Shown here: piece by piece, positions 17,291 to 25,654 of the stretch
Position numbering within the stretch: the first letter of the stretch is position 1
Layout: each line of letters begins with the position of its first letter
Assembly (NCBI RefSeq): GCF_000834015.1
Contig: NZ_JXQI01000033.1
Location: 1-37,205 of the forward strand
Origin: Prevotella pectinovora
GTDB taxonomy: Bacteria > Bacteroidota > Bacteroidia > Bacteroidales > Bacteroidaceae
Direction: 5' to 3'
Length of the DNA: 37,205 bases
Made by a program: the position numbers and the translations under genes
Notes under the pieces: model-generated
What the model saw: the letters and a program-made list of their open reading frames with translations, nothing else
Told to the model about the DNA's origin: nothing
The model's database searches: none

Positions 17291-18097
17291 ATGCTAAAAT
17301 TTATATCTTTTGGCAGCGGTAGCAGCGGAAACAGTTATCTGTTAATGTCGGATAATACTATATTAATGTTGGATTCTGGCGTTGGTATAAGATCCATGAA
17401 AAGATATTTCCAGGAATATGGATTGTCCTTTACTAAAATCAACGCTATACTTGTGACACATGACCATGCAGACCACGTCAAGTCAGTAGGGGCAATAAGT
17501 AATGATTTCAAGATTCCTGTTTACGCTACAGAAGCAGTCCACAAAGGAATACAAAAAAACTATTGTGTACGAAAGAAAATTAATGCGGCAAACAAACGGG
17601 TTTTCTTACCTGGAGATGACACCATAGAGATTGGTGACTTCAAGATCACTCCTTTTGACGTTCCGCATGACAGTTGTGGTAATGTGGGCTATACAATAGA
17701 ATATCATGACGTCGTTTTTGGCCTCATGACAGATATTGGACATATTACAGATACTATCCGAGACAATATAAGAAAATGCAATTATCTGGTTATGGAAGCC
17801 AACCATGACGAATCGATGTTACAGAATGGTCCATATCCACAATATCTTAAAGATAGAATAGCAGGCGGGAATGGACATTTGAGCAATGTAAAATGCGCTC
17901 AGACTATATGTGAATGCTATATGAAAGGCTTGAAGCACATTTGGCTCTGCCATTTAAGTGAAGAGAACAATCATCCTGAGCTATTGAGAAAGACAATAGA
18001 AAAGGAATTTCAAGAAAATGGCTTGCGTATGGGAGGCGATATAGAAGTAGATATTCTTCGACGCAGACAGCCAACCGGCATTTTCAACTTGTTATGA
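17291..18097 (+). CDS. Metallo-beta-lactamase-fold hydrolase, YycJ/WalJ-like
   Basis: Probable metal-dependent nuclease-type hydrolase of the metallo-beta-lactamase fold. The start MLKFISFGSGSSGNSYLL is typical of YycJ-like proteins. THDHADH (residues 56-62) is the HxHxDH di-zinc motif. Further ligands are likely in VPHDSCGNVGY, LMTDIGH and the C-terminal CHLSEENNHPEL. Length 268 aa fits the family. In Firmicutes the homologue sits in the walRK operon; here it is followed 83 bp later by a DUF4923 gene and no two-component system is nearby. Substrate unknown. Confidence 0.88.
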   Translation: MLKFISFGSGSSGNSYLLMSDNTILMLDSGVGIRSMKRYFQEYGLSFTKINAILVTHDHADHVKSVGAISNDFKIPVYATEAVHKGIQKNYCVRKKINAANKRVFLPGDDTIEIGDFKITPFDVPHDSCGNVGYTIEYHDVVFGLMTDIGHITDTIRDNIRKCNYLVMEANHDESMLQNGPYPQYLKDRIAGGNGHLSNVKCAQTICECYMKGLKHIWLCHLSEENNHPELLRKTIEKEFQENGLRMGGDIEVDILRRRQPTGIFNLL

Positions 18098-18180
18098 TAC
18101 ACTGGCGAGAGCAAGCAATGAATTCTGCAGGACAAGGACTATAACATATATTATTTAGTTAATTTAACAACAAAACGAAC

Positions 18181-18855
18181 ATGAGGAATTTATTTATCAA
18201 GACCATGGTAGTCGCTTCTTTGTGGTTTGGAGGGGCATCAGTTGCATCATCTCAGAATATTCTAGGTGGAATCTTGGGTAACGTAGCTGACAGAATGTCA
18301 AACAAGCAAAACGGCAGTAAGACAGAAGGAAGTAAGGTTTCAGATATTTATGAGGGGCTTACATCTATTTTCCAAAACAGCAAAGTCGCTACTGCTGACA
18401 AGATTGTCGGAACGTGGGTTTATAAAGAACCAGCTGTGGTGTTTGAAAGCTCAAGCCTTCTGAAACAAGCAGGAGGAAAGCTAGTTTCAACAGCTATTGA
18501 GAATAAACTTAACACTGTATTTAACAAATATGGCATTAAGGCAGGGAAGTTCAAGATAACCTTTGACAAGAAAGGCAATTTCACACAGGCAATTGCCAAG
18601 AAAACTGTCACCGGGACCTATACCATTGAAGGCAAGAATGTGAAACTGACATATTCAGGTGGAATTCAGCAGATAATGGGAACCACACAGATTGACGGTA
18701 ATTCATTGCTGATTGTCATGGATGCGACAAAGCTCCTTAAATTTGCAAGTGCTGCAGGAGCAATGTACAATAATTCTATGCTTGGCACAATCAGTTCATA
18801 CCTGTCAGGTGTTGAGGGAATGGAATGCGGAGTAAGATTAGAGAAGTCGAAATAG
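18181..18855 (+). CDS. Exported DUF4923 lipocalin-like protein
   Basis: Envelope protein of unknown function, restricted to Bacteroidales as far as I know. Residues 1-25 are a signal peptide ending ASSQ, with no lipobox Cys at the cleavage site. Residues about 75-220 form the DUF4923 domain, starting DKIVGTWVYKEPAVVFES and containing short beta-strands (GTYTIEGKNVKLTY) as in lipocalin-like barrels. 224 aa. Downstream of the yycJ-like gene on the same strand. No obvious promoter of its own in the 83-bp gap. Confidence 0.82.
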   Translation: MRNLFIKTMVVASLWFGGASVASSQNILGGILGNVADRMSNKQNGSKTEGSKVSDIYEGLTSIFQNSKVATADKIVGTWVYKEPAVVFESSSLLKQAGGKLVSTAIENKLNTVFNKYGIKAGKFKITFDKKGNFTQAIAKKTVTGTYTIEGKNVKLTYSGGIQQIMGTTQIDGNSLLIVMDATKLLKFASAAGAMYNNSMLGTISSYLSGVEGMECGVRLEKSK

Positions 18856-18925
18856 TTAATTTTAATCAACGCTTGATGTTTTTTAGTGATATTTGTTAAA
18901 ATATACTCAAAATTACGAAACAACA

Positions 18926-18956
18926 TTCGACAAATCATATTATTTTATTAACTTTG
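18926..18956 (+). promoter_or_regulatory. Promoter of rpsP
   Basis: TTCG (18926-18929, one mismatch to TTTG) and TAACTTTG (18949-18956) are 19 bp apart, with CA after the -7 box. The leader to the ATG at 19010 is about 47 nt and holds a small AT-rich hairpin, TTAAT/ATTAA (18971-18983). Confidence 0.65.
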
Positions 18957-19009
18957 CACGCCACTACGAGTTAATGGCATTAAATTCAAACCTAAAAATA
19001 AAAATTTAA

Positions 19010-19537
19010 ATGGCAACAAAAATCAGATTACAGCGCGGTGGTCGTAAGGGCTATGCTTTTTACAGCATCGTAATCGCTGACGTTAGAGCTCCACGTGATG
19101 GAAAGTTTACTGAAAAGATTGGTACTTATAATCCAAACACTAATCCAGCCACAGTAGATTTGAATTTTGATCGTGCTCTTTATTGGGTAGAAGTTGGTGC
19201 ACAGCCAACTGACACTGTTCGTAACATCTTGAAAGGCGAGGGCGTTTATTTGATGAAGCACTTGCGCGGTGGTGTTAAGAAGGGTGCATTTGACGAGTCT
19301 GCTGTACAGGCTAAGTTTGACGCTTGGAAGTCAGAGAAGGCAGCCAAGCTCGATTCAGTTCGTAATGGTGTCGCCAATGAAAAGAAGGCAACTTACGAGA
19401 AGAATTTGGCCGAGGAGAAGAAAGTCAATGAAGCTATCGCCAAGAAAGTTGCAGAAAAGAAAGCTGCAATTGAAGCTGCTAAGGCAAGCGAAGCATCTGA
19501 AGCCCCTGCTGAGGAGACTTCAAACGAGGCAGAATAA
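19010..19537 (+). CDS. rpsP: 30S ribosomal protein S16 with long C-terminal extension
   Basis: Small-subunit ribosomal protein needed for 30S assembly. Residues 1-80 are the S16 core ([19 protein letters not shown], then [16 protein letters not shown]). The remaining roughly 95 residues form a Lys/Ala/Glu-rich tail, strongly helical or coiled-coil in character, ending in an acidic stretch ([11 protein letters not shown]). Most bacteria stop at 80-90 aa. Extended S16 is known in Bacteroidetes, and the tail's role is not known to me. Unlike in E. coli, rimM, trmD and rplS are not adjacent: the gene has its own promoter and terminator. Confidence 0.95.
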   Translation: MATKIRLQRGGRKGYAFYSIVIADVRAPRDGKFTEKIGTYNPNTNPATVDLNFDRALYWVEVGAQPTDTVRNILKGEGVYLMKHLRGGVKKGAFDESAVQAKFDAWKSEKAAKLDSVRNGVANEKKATYEKNLAEEKKVNEAIAKKVAEKKAAIEAAKASEASEAPAEETSNEAE

Positions 19538-19562
19538 ATTATTCTTTTCTGCAAAACGACTT

Positions 19563-19589
19563 AAGGAAGCCACATGGCTTCCTTTTTTT
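19563..19589 (+). terminator. Rho-independent terminator of rpsP
   Basis: AAGGAAGCC (19563-19571) pairs perfectly with GGCTTCCTT (19576-19584) around ACAT, followed by a run of T to 19589. It is 26 bp after the rpsP stop codon. Confidence 0.92.
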
Positions 19590-19602
19590 ATTGACTTTCC
19601 GT

Positions 19603-19635
19603 CATTAGTGTCCCGTTAAAATAGGGACACTAATG
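19603..19635. repeat. Perfect 12-bp inverted repeat between rpsP and rho
   Basis: CATTAGTGTCCC (19603-19614) and its exact complement (19624-19635) flank the 9-base centre GTTAAAATA. No T-run follows on either strand, so it is not a standard terminator. Either it helps stop rho transcription coming from the right, or it is the scar of a small transposable element whose two ends now abut. Confidence 0.6.
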
Positions 19636-19656
19636 TTGACGAGTGTATAAAAGGAA

Positions 19657-19745
19657 AGACGAGAAAACAAGGAAAATTGTCTTCTTGAATAGTTCCAGAT
19701 ATTCTGAAAACTCTCACATCAACTCTTCTGCTTGTTTTCTCGTCT
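19657..19745. repeat. Palindromic intergenic repeat, copy 1
   Basis: AGACGAGAAAACAAG (19657-19671) is matched exactly by its complement at 19731-19745, a 15-bp inverted repeat with a 59-base centre. The centre includes a weak CAGA/TCTG hairpin near 19697-19707. The arm shares GACGAG-xAxA-CAAG with the arm of the element at 23911-23982 (12 of 14 bases). It lies 34 bp downstream of the rho stop codon, so it would form the 3' end structure of rho mRNA. Confidence 0.6.
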
Positions 19746-19778
19746 ATTGTGAAGTATAATCAGTTTTGATAAGTCCTT

Positions 19779-21830
19779 TTACGAATTGATAGCCATTAGG
19801 AATTCTTCGTTGGATCTTGTTTTCTTCATATATTCTCCGATAGTGTTCATTGCTTCTACGGAAGTCATGTCGGCAATGGAATTTCTTACTACCCACAGGC
19901 GTTCCAGTGTAGTAGAGTCGTGTAGCAGGTCGTCACGACGTGTACTTGACGCAACAAGGTTTACTGCAGGGAATATACGTTTGTTGCTCAAGCTGCGATC
20001 GAGTTGGAGCTCCATGTTTCCTGTACCTTTGAACTCTTCAAAGATTACTTCGTCCATCTTGCTGCCAGTGTCAATAAGAGCTGTTGCAATAATGGTCAGC
20101 GAGCCACCATTTTCGATGTTTCGTGCTGCACCGAAGAAACGTTTCGGTTTCTGCAGGGCATTTGCGTCAACACCACCGGTGAGAACTTTTCCACTTGCAG
20201 GAGCAACAGTGTTGTATGCACGTGCTAGTCGTGTTATTGAATCGAGGAATATCACTACGTCGTGGCCACATTCCACCATACGCTTGGCCTTCTCCAATAC
20301 GATGCCTGCTATCTTTACGTGTCTTTCTGCTGGCTCGTCGAAAGTAGAGGCGATTACTTCTGCATTTACAGTTCTGGCCATGTCGGTAACTTCCTCCGGA
20401 CGTTCATCAATAAGCAGCATCATGAGGTAAGCTTCTGGATGGTTAGCTGCTATAGCGTTGGCTATATCTTTCATGAGTACGGTCTTACCGGTTTTTGGTT
20501 GTGCCACGATCAAGGCTCTCTGACCTTTACCTATTGGAGCGAAGAGATCTACAATTCTCGTGCTTAGATTTGTTGTTGCAGGGTTGCCGCATAATGTGAA
20601 CTTCTCTTCAGGGAATAGTGGAATGAGGTGTTCAAAAGGCATTCTGTCTCTCACTTCTGATGGAGTCCTTCCGTTGATTTTATCTATTGATGTCAGAGGG
20701 AAATACTTTTCTCCATCGTGTGGTGGTCGCACATGGCATTCTATCACGTCACCAGTCTTCAGTCCGTTGTTCTTAACCTGTGCGTTCGAGACGTATATGT
20801 CGTCTGGCGATGACAAATAGTTGTAATCGCTGGATCTTAGGAAACCATATCCATCAGGCATAATTTCTAATACGCCGTTTGCCGTTATTATGTCGTCAAA
20901 ATTGTATTGAGTCTCCTGTTTCTCGTCAACTGCAAACATGTTGTCATTTGTAACCGATGCGGTTAGATTGTCAAACATGTCGTAGTTGGGCATTGCTGTT
21001 TGGTCTTCTATTGGCAAGTCTACTATAGTTATGAAGTCGGTACCATCACCAGGATCTCCTTCCCACACTTCGTCAATTTTATTTTCTGCAATCCCTGCTT
21101 CATGTGACTCATCAATTTTCTCGTTGTGGGCATTCACTTTCGCCTGAAGCTGTGCAATAAGGTCAGCCTGTATATCACCGTCTTCGCTGTCGTTGTCGCT
21201 TAATGCGAACTGTGCCTCAGGTGTGGCGGTCATGATGTCGTCTGTGTTATCTGTTTTCTTAGATATTGAGGGCTCTTCCATGCTTGGTTCTTCGTTTGCT
21301 GACAAAGGGGCGATGGTTTCTGTTGTCTCACCTATATTTTGATTTTCTTCAGTCTCGGTTGATTCTGGAGTTGGCTTCATTTCTGCAATTTCCTGAATGG
21401 TCTCAGCAGCTTCTTTTGCTAGTTCATCAGCTTGTTTCTGGGCTTTTGTCCTTCTTGTCCTTTTTTTAGGAGTGGCCTCTTCTGCCGATTCTGTTTCTGC
21501 AGACTTAGAGTCTTTGCTGTCGGCAACAGGCTCCTCAAAAAGCGGCAATTGGCTGGTTGCTGGTGTCGTCTTGCTTTTCTTTAAGTCGAAGTTTTCCCCA
21601 GTAGCACCTTTGACTGAATAAACTTTGTCAGTTTCCTTTTTCGTTATCCTTGTTCTTTTGCGTTTTGTGCCAAGAGGATTCTTGTTGCCTTCCACTTCAG
21701 CCTGTTTGTCCAGGATAGTGTATACAATAACCTCTTTTGAGTCAGACGGATTGGTCTGTGCTCCAATATTGTTAGCAATATCCTCCAATTCGGAGATATC
21801 CTTCGATAGTAATTCGTCTTTGCTATACAT
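19779..21830 (-). CDS. rho: Transcription termination factor Rho, long Bacteroidota form
   Basis: Hexameric RNA-dependent ATPase that ends transcription. Residues 1-45 form the N-terminal helical (SAP-like) Rho_N domain ([16 protein letters not shown]). Residues about 75-310 are a low-complexity, very acidic insert (Glu, Thr, Asp, Gln) with a basic cluster [12 protein letters not shown]. The cold-shock-like RNA-binding domain starts at about 315 ([16 protein letters not shown]). The ATPase core has Walker A near 441-449 ([10 protein letters not shown]) and Walker [15 protein letters not shown]. At 683 aa it is much longer than E. coli Rho (419), as usual in this phylum. ATG at 21830. Leader structures and upstream dyads (21878-21972) suggest regulated expression. 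Confidence 0.95.
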   Translation of the reverse strand: MYSKDELLSKDISELEDIANNIGAQTNPSDSKEVIVYTILDKQAEVEGNKNPLGTKRKRTRITKKETDKVYSVKGATGENFDLKKSKTTPATSQLPLFEEPVADSKDSKSAETESAEEATPKKRTRRTKAQKQADELAKEAAETIQEIAEMKPTPESTETEENQNIGETTETIAPLSANEEPSMEEPSISKKTDNTDDIMTATPEAQFALSDNDSEDGDIQADLIAQLQAKVNAHNEKIDESHEAGIAENKIDEVWEGDPGDGTDFITIVDLPIEDQTAMPNYDMFDNLTASVTNDNMFAVDEKQETQYNFDDIITANGVLEIMPDGYGFLRSSDYNYLSSPDDIYVSNAQVKNNGLKTGDVIECHVRPPHDGEKYFPLTSIDKINGRTPSEVRDRMPFEHLIPLFPEEKFTLCGNPATTNLSTRIVDLFAPIGKGQRALIVAQPKTGKTVLMKDIANAIAANHPEAYLMMLLIDERPEEVTDMARTVNAEVIASTFDEPAERHVKIAGIVLEKAKRMVECGHDVVIFLDSITRLARAYNTVAPASGKVLTGGVDANALQKPKRFFGAARNIENGGSLTIIATALIDTGSKMDEVIFEEFKGTGNMELQLDRSLSNKRIFPAVNLVASSTRRDDLLHDSTTLERLWVVRNSIADMTSVEAMNTIGEYMKKTRSNEEFLMAINS

Positions 21831-21877
21831 AATAAATTATGTGTGAAAAAATTATATGATTTTCGTTTCAAAAAAAC

Positions 21878-21914
21878 AGAAACAAAGGGTGTTTCTAATG
21901 ATTTTGCAAATATA
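21878..21914 (-). promoter_or_regulatory. rho promoter -7 box and leader hairpin
   Basis: Minus-strand TATATTTG (21907-21914) followed by CA is a perfect -7 element, 76 bp upstream of the rho ATG. Directly after it the leader can form AGAAACA/TGTTTCT, a perfect 7-bp stem (21878-21884 with 21890-21896) with a 5-nt loop, probably at the very 5' end of the mRNA. No good -33 TTTG is visible at 19 bp. Confidence 0.55.
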
Positions 21915-21945
21915 CAAAACATTCTTCAAACATTTGCTTTGTTAA

Positions 21946-21972
21946 TTGGTAATTTACCTATTGGTTAACCAA
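21946..21972. promoter_or_regulatory. Two tandem dyads upstream of the rho promoter
   Basis: GGTAATTTACC (21948-21958) is a dyad of 5-bp arms with a single central base. TTGGTTAACCAA (21961-21972) is a perfect 12-base palindrome. Each begins with the half-site TTGGT. They lie 32-58 bp upstream of the rho -7 box, a position suited to a dimeric transcription factor. Confidence 0.4.
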
Positions 21973-22083
21973 ATTTAACTTGCGGTTCCTTGTCATGTCG
22001 TAAATATCATTATATTCAGACGCGACTTGAAATCAATTTATAGAATCCTCTATGTTTGTCGTGTTGAAATCTATATTTTTGTT

Positions 22084-23877
22084 TTATCCTTCTATCTCAG
22101 CCAATTCGAGCCATTCTAATGACTTTTGGTCAATTATCTGTTTAATTTCAGAGAATCTGATGCTCTTATTGGTCAGTTCATCCACAGTTAGTGTGCCTGA
22201 GTTGAGAGCTTCTTCTATGTGTCTCTGTTCTTTTTCCAACTCTGTAATTTCTTTTTCCAGTTGTTCATATTTGCATTTCTCCTTGTAAGTCATTTTCCTT
22301 TTCCCTCCTTGTTGGCTTTCTTTATGTTTTGAGGGTACGGTGACTTTTTTCTCTTTTTCCTTCTTTTCTCTTTCTTCAGATGTTATTATGCTGTTCCAAT
22401 CACGGTATTGGGTGTAGTTTCCTGGAAAATCCTTTATCTCTCCATTTCCTTTGAATACAAGTAGATGGTCTACGGTTTTGTCGAGGAAATAACGGTCATG
22501 GCTTACTACGATAACGCAACCGGGGAAGTCCACAAGGTATTCTTCAAGCACTTGTAGTGTCTGGATGTCAAGATCGTTTGTTGGCTCGTCGAGTACGAGA
22601 AAGTTGGGATTTGCCATCAGTATCGTGCAAAGATATAGTTTTCGCTTTTCTCCTCCACTTAGCTTATACACGTAGTTGTGTTGCTGTTCTGGTGTGAAAA
22701 GGAAATATTGCAAGAATTGTGATGCTGACAAATGTTTCTTGCCTCCCACGTCTATATAGTCAGCTATGTTTGTTATGACGTCTATCACCTTCTGTTCTTC
22801 ATTGAATTTGAGTCCTTCCTGTGAGAAGTACCCGAATTTCACAGTTTCTCCAATGTCAAATTTTCCTGAGTCTGGCTGTATTTTTCCTAACAGAAGTTTT
22901 ATGAATGTTGATTTCCCTGCTCCATTGTCTCCGACTATACCCATTTTTTCGTATCTGGCGAAGTTGTAGTAGAAATCTTTGAGTATCACTTTGTCATCAA
23001 AAGCCTTTGACACGTATTGACATTCAAATATCTTGCTTCCTATATAAACATTGCTTGATTTGAGTCGGAGTTGTCTTTCTTCGATTTTCCGTTTTGCCAC
23101 TTTCTCAAGCTCTACAAATGCGTCTTCTCTGTATTTCGCTTTGTGTCCTCTCGCCTGCGGCATTCTTCTCATCCATTCCAGTTCCCTTTTATAAAGGTTG
23201 TTAGCTCTCTGCACTTCAGTTCTCATATTGTCTATCCGCTCTTGTCGCTTTTCCAGATAGTAGCTGTAGTTGCCTTTATATTTATATATGGTGAAGTCGT
23301 CGAGTTCCAGTATTATGGAACATACTCTGTCAAGGAAGAACCTGTCGTGTGTAACCATAAGCAGCGTTTTGTTTCCTCTGCCGATGAATCCTTCTAGCCA
23401 TTCTGTCATTTCTATATCGAGATGGTTGGTAGGTTCATCCAGAATGAGCATGTCGGGTTCGTTGATGAGTATATTAGCTAACGCCACTCTTTTTTGCTGT
23501 CCTCCGCTTAGTTGTCCCATAGGCTGGTTGAGGTCGGCAATCCTCAGTTGTGTGAGGATCTGTTTCGCTTTGAGTATCTTTTCTTCTTTGCCGTCGTGGT
23601 TGAAGCATGCGTCGAGCACGCTTTCGTTTGGGTCGAAGGTCGGCGATTGTTCCAGATATCCTACTTTTATTCCGTTGCTATATACAATGTTTCCCGCATC
23701 GTAGTCTTCTTTGCCTGTCAGTATGGATAGCAGTGTGGATTTTCCTGTTCCGTTTTTTGCTATTAGTCCGACTTTCTGTCCCTCTGCAATGCTGAATGAT
23801 ATATTGTCGAAAATCACCTGTGCTCCGAATGTCTTTGTCAGGTTCTGTACGTCAAGAAAAGGTTTCTGACTTGCCAT
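22084..23877 (-). CDS. ABC-F family ATPase (Uup-like)
   Basis: Soluble protein with two ATP-binding cassettes and no membrane segments, of the ABC-F class that acts on ribosomes. First cassette: GLIAKNGTGKST, signature LSGGQQKRVAL, Walker B MLILDEPTNHLD. Second: GIVGDNGAGKST, LSGGEKRKLYL, FLVLDEPTNDLD. The first Walker A has Ala-Lys where Gly-Xaa is usual. The linker between cassettes has the YKRELEWMRRMPQARGHKAKYR arm-like basic segment. The last 75 residues are a Uup-type coiled coil. Start is the ATG at 23877 (MASQKPFLDV, 597 aa). A longer reading to 23931 enters the intergenic repeat. Could be named uup or an Ettr-like factor; resistance function is not implied. Confidence 0.92.
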   Translation of the reverse strand: MASQKPFLDVQNLTKTFGAQVIFDNISFSIAEGQKVGLIAKNGTGKSTLLSILTGKEDYDAGNIVYSNGIKVGYLEQSPTFDPNESVLDACFNHDGKEEKILKAKQILTQLRIADLNQPMGQLSGGQQKRVALANILINEPDMLILDEPTNHLDIEMTEWLEGFIGRGNKTLLMVTHDRFFLDRVCSIILELDDFTIYKYKGNYSYYLEKRQERIDNMRTEVQRANNLYKRELEWMRRMPQARGHKAKYREDAFVELEKVAKRKIEERQLRLKSSNVYIGSKIFECQYVSKAFDDKVILKDFYYNFARYEKMGIVGDNGAGKSTFIKLLLGKIQPDSGKFDIGETVKFGYFSQEGLKFNEEQKVIDVITNIADYIDVGGKKHLSASQFLQYFLFTPEQQHNYVYKLSGGEKRKLYLCTILMANPNFLVLDEPTNDLDIQTLQVLEEYLVDFPGCVIVVSHDRYFLDKTVDHLLVFKGNGEIKDFPGNYTQYRDWNSIITSEEREKKEKEKKVTVPSKHKESQQGGKRKMTYKEKCKYEQLEKEITELEKEQRHIEEALNSGTLTVDELTNKSIRFSEIKQIIDQKSLEWLELAEIEG

Positions 23878-23910
23878 AGTGTGTGTATTTAGTAAACGAA
23901 TAGTCAAATT

Positions 23911-23982
23911 GACGAGTAGACAAGTTGACACACCATTTTATGTTTTTTGTCGTTTTTCTGAGTAATGTCTTGTCAACTCGTT
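23911..23982. repeat. Palindromic intergenic repeat, copy 2
   Basis: ACGAGTAGACAAG (23912-23924) is mirrored by CTTGTCAACTCGT (23969-23981), 12 of 13 bases pairing, with a 44-base centre. The unit GACGAGTAGACAAG resembles the arm of the element at 19657-19745. Left of it the sequence AACGAATAGTCAAATTGACG looks like further degenerate copies of an 8-base unit (TTGACGAG, TAGACAAG). It lies between engB and the ABC-F gene. Confidence 0.5.
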
Positions 23983-24003
23983 TGTTTGTATGCTCATCAA
24001 ATA

Positions 24004-24615
24004 TTAATCTTCTGTTGTCAATTCCCGGTTTATTCCTTCAATGTAGTCGAGCACTTCGTCTCTTCCCAAAGCCTTGTCGCTGCTTGTCACGAAATAGGGA
24101 GGCAGTTCCTCCCATGTTTCTTTTAGGGTGTCCATATATTTGTTGGCTGCTTTTTGCGCCTTCTGCATGTTTCCTATTTTATCAGCCTTGGTAAAGATTA
24201 TAGAGAATGGTATGCCGCTTTGTCCCAACCATGTTATGAAGTCGGTGTCAATTTTCTGTGGGTCGTGTCTGATGTCTATAAGCACGAATAGATTTACAAG
24301 CTGTTCCCTCTGCAGGATATATGATTGTATCATCTGTTCGAGCTTACGTTGCACGGTCTTGGACCTCTTGGCATATCCGTATCCGGGCAGGTCAACTATA
24401 TACCATTCATTGTTGATTATGAAATGGTTTATGAGCAGGGTCTTTCCTGGTGTGGCAGATGTCTTGGCCAATCCTTTGTGTCTGCAGAGCATGTTTATGA
24501 GACTAGATTTGCCAACGTTGCTTCTGCCTATGAATGCGTATTCCGGCTTGTTGTCGTTTGGACATTTGGTTGTCTCAGCACTGCTTATGACGAATTCCGA
24601 TTTGTTTATTTCCAT
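24004..24615 (-). CDS. engB: Ribosome biogenesis GTPase EngB (YsxC/YihA)
   Basis: Essential GTPase for assembly of the 50S subunit. G1 is [10 protein letters not shown] (residues 29-38), followed by the TSATPGKT switch I region. G3 is [14 protein letters not shown]4 is TKADK and G5 is YFVTSS. Length 203 aa is typical. ATG at 24615 begins [14 protein letters not shown]. No promoter of the usual type is visible in the 137-bp gap to ribE, so it may depend on read-through from ribE. Confidence 0.95.
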   Translation of the reverse strand: MEINKSEFVISSAETTKCPNDNKPEYAFIGRSNVGKSSLINMLCRHKGLAKTSATPGKTLLINHFIINNEWYIVDLPGYGYAKRSKTVQRKLEQMIQSYILQREQLVNLFVLIDIRHDPQKIDTDFITWLGQSGIPFSIIFTKADKIGNMQKAQKAANKYMDTLKETWEELPPYFVTSSDKALGRDEVLDYIEGINRELTTED

Positions 24616-24752
24616 GTTTATGTTTTTCTCTGTTATTGTCCTGTCATGAAAAAATGTGTAGGGTATGGCAATTTATCATAGACTCCTTCGTATGGTTTTC
24701 ATGATTAGGCTTTATGTGCCGTTTTGCTTCACTTTTTTTGCATGAAACATTA

Positions 24753-25355
24753 TCAGTCAAAATGTTTCAGCCTTGCTATATATTTGCCGAGAATGTCAAA
24801 CTCGATGTTTACCACTGTTCCCACCTGTATATCGCAGAAATTCGTGTTTTCCCTTGTGTATGGTATGATGGCGACAGTGAAGGTATTGTCGGTTGGTTCG
24901 CAAACCGTGAGCGACACTCCGTTCACCGTTACGCTACCTTTGTCCACTGTAAAATATCCACGCTGTGCCATCTCTTTGTTGTTCTTGTATTCAAAGGTGA
25001 AATATGTGCTGCCGTCGGCATCTCTCATGTCGATGCACTTTGCTGTCTCGTCAACATGTCCTTGCACTATATGTCCGTCGAGTCTTCCATTCATTATCAT
25101 CGACCTCTCCACGTTCACTTTGTCTCCCACTTCGAGTAGTGAGAGATTCGTTCTGTCAAGTGTCTCTTTCATAGCCGTCACGGTGTATGTATTGTCCTTT
25201 ATCTCCACTACGGTCAGACATACACCGTTGTGAGATACGCTTTGGTCTATTTTGAGTTCGTTTACAAATGAGCATGTGAGTGTAAAATCGATATTGCCAC
25301 CATATCTGTGTATGTTGGTCACAGTAGCGAATTCTTCTACTATTCCTGAGAACAT
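24753..25355 (-). CDS. ribE: Riboflavin synthase alpha chain
   Basis: Catalyses dismutation of two 6,7-dimethyl-8-ribityllumazine molecules to riboflavin, the last step of the pathway. Two tandem lumazine-binding repeats are visible: residues 1-95 (MFSGIVEEFATV, SHNGVCLTVVEI) and 96-195 (GHIVQGHVDETA, VTVNGVSLTVCEP). Length 200 aa is normal. No other riboflavin gene is adjacent. Upstream, within 300 bp, are a strong hairpin (25393-25433) and the compact RNA at 25441-25649; I see no promoter between that RNA and the ATG, so ribE may be expressed by read-through of those terminator-like structures. Confidence 0.95.
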   Translation of the reverse strand: MFSGIVEEFATVTNIHRYGGNIDFTLTCSFVNELKIDQSVSHNGVCLTVVEIKDNTYTVTAMKETLDRTNLSLLEVGDKVNVERSMIMNGRLDGHIVQGHVDETAKCIDMRDADGSTYFTFEYKNNKEMAQRGYFTVDKGSVTVNGVSLTVCEPTDNTFTVAIIPYTRENTNFCDIQVGTVVNIEFDILGKYIARLKHFD

Positions 25356-25392
25356 ATTTATAAAAGTTTTTATGATTTAAAATTTCAAGAAG

Positions 25393-25433
25393 AAAAGCGG
25401 TGTTTCGTGTCTTGACGAAGTGCCACCGCTTTT
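25393..25433 (-). terminator. Strong two-part hairpin in front of ribE
   Basis: On the minus strand AAAAGCGGTG pairs perfectly over 10 bp with CACCGCTTTT (25424-25433 with 25393-25402). Inside it TTCGT pairs with ACGAA (25415-25419 with 25404-25408) around CAAGAC. The 3' side runs into TTTTCTTCTT. It stands 37 bp before the ribE ATG, so it is either the second terminator of the upstream RNA or an attenuator controlling ribE. Confidence 0.7.
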
Positions 25434-25440
25434 GTATTTT

Positions 25441-25649
25441 AAAAAAAGACCGCACCGATGATGTGATGAAACTCCGAGCTAGAAAGATTTGAGAGTTCTC
25501 CGCCTTTGTAATCCACCGGCTTTACAGCTATCCTCATTGCTGGGGAATGTGGCCCGCCATTAGCAAAAGAAATCATCTCGGTTTTCGTTTTATTATTGAT
25601 GAGTATCCCGATCGAACCGATACGGTCTATTTCTTTTGTATTTCTTTCG
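25441..25649 (-). ncRNA. Structured RNA of about 200 nt upstream of ribE, family unknown
   Basis: Candidate non-coding RNA. Transcription should begin near 25649 from the promoter at 25655-25685. Closing helix P1 pairs 25616-25627 with 25448-25459 over 12 bp (three G-U) and is followed at once by seven U (25441-25447). Going inward there is a symmetric 8 x 8 loop. P2 pairs 25601-25607 with 25468-25474 (one mismatch). A one-sided A-rich bulge of about 19 nt follows. P3 pairs 25577-25581 with 25474-25478 and P4 pairs 25570-25574 with 25486-25490. Two local hairpins are UUGCU/AGCAA (25537-25566) and UGUAA/UUACA (25507-25526). The rod shape and size resemble 6S RNA; the position suggests a ribE leader. 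It does not fit the FMN riboswitch consensus I know. The frame that is open here starts with a TTG inside the -7 box and is not a gene. Confidence 0.6.
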
Positions 25650-25654
25650 TGTTG

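Noticed and set aside
20004..21621. Several open frames on the plus strand opposite rho
   Set aside because: They mirror the biased codon use of rho, have no conserved motifs or promoters, and overlap a complete essential gene.
23878..23931. Longer N terminus for the ABC-F protein
   Set aside because: The extra 18 residues come from the palindromic intergenic repeat. The family starts at MASQKPFLDV.
25448..25627. FMN riboswitch in front of ribE
   Set aside because: I looked for the conserved blocks around the GGGUGAAAUUCCC and ACCGGCGGU segments and the late CCGAC element. Only vague similarities (AUUCCCC, GCCGGUGG) are present and in the wrong arrangement.
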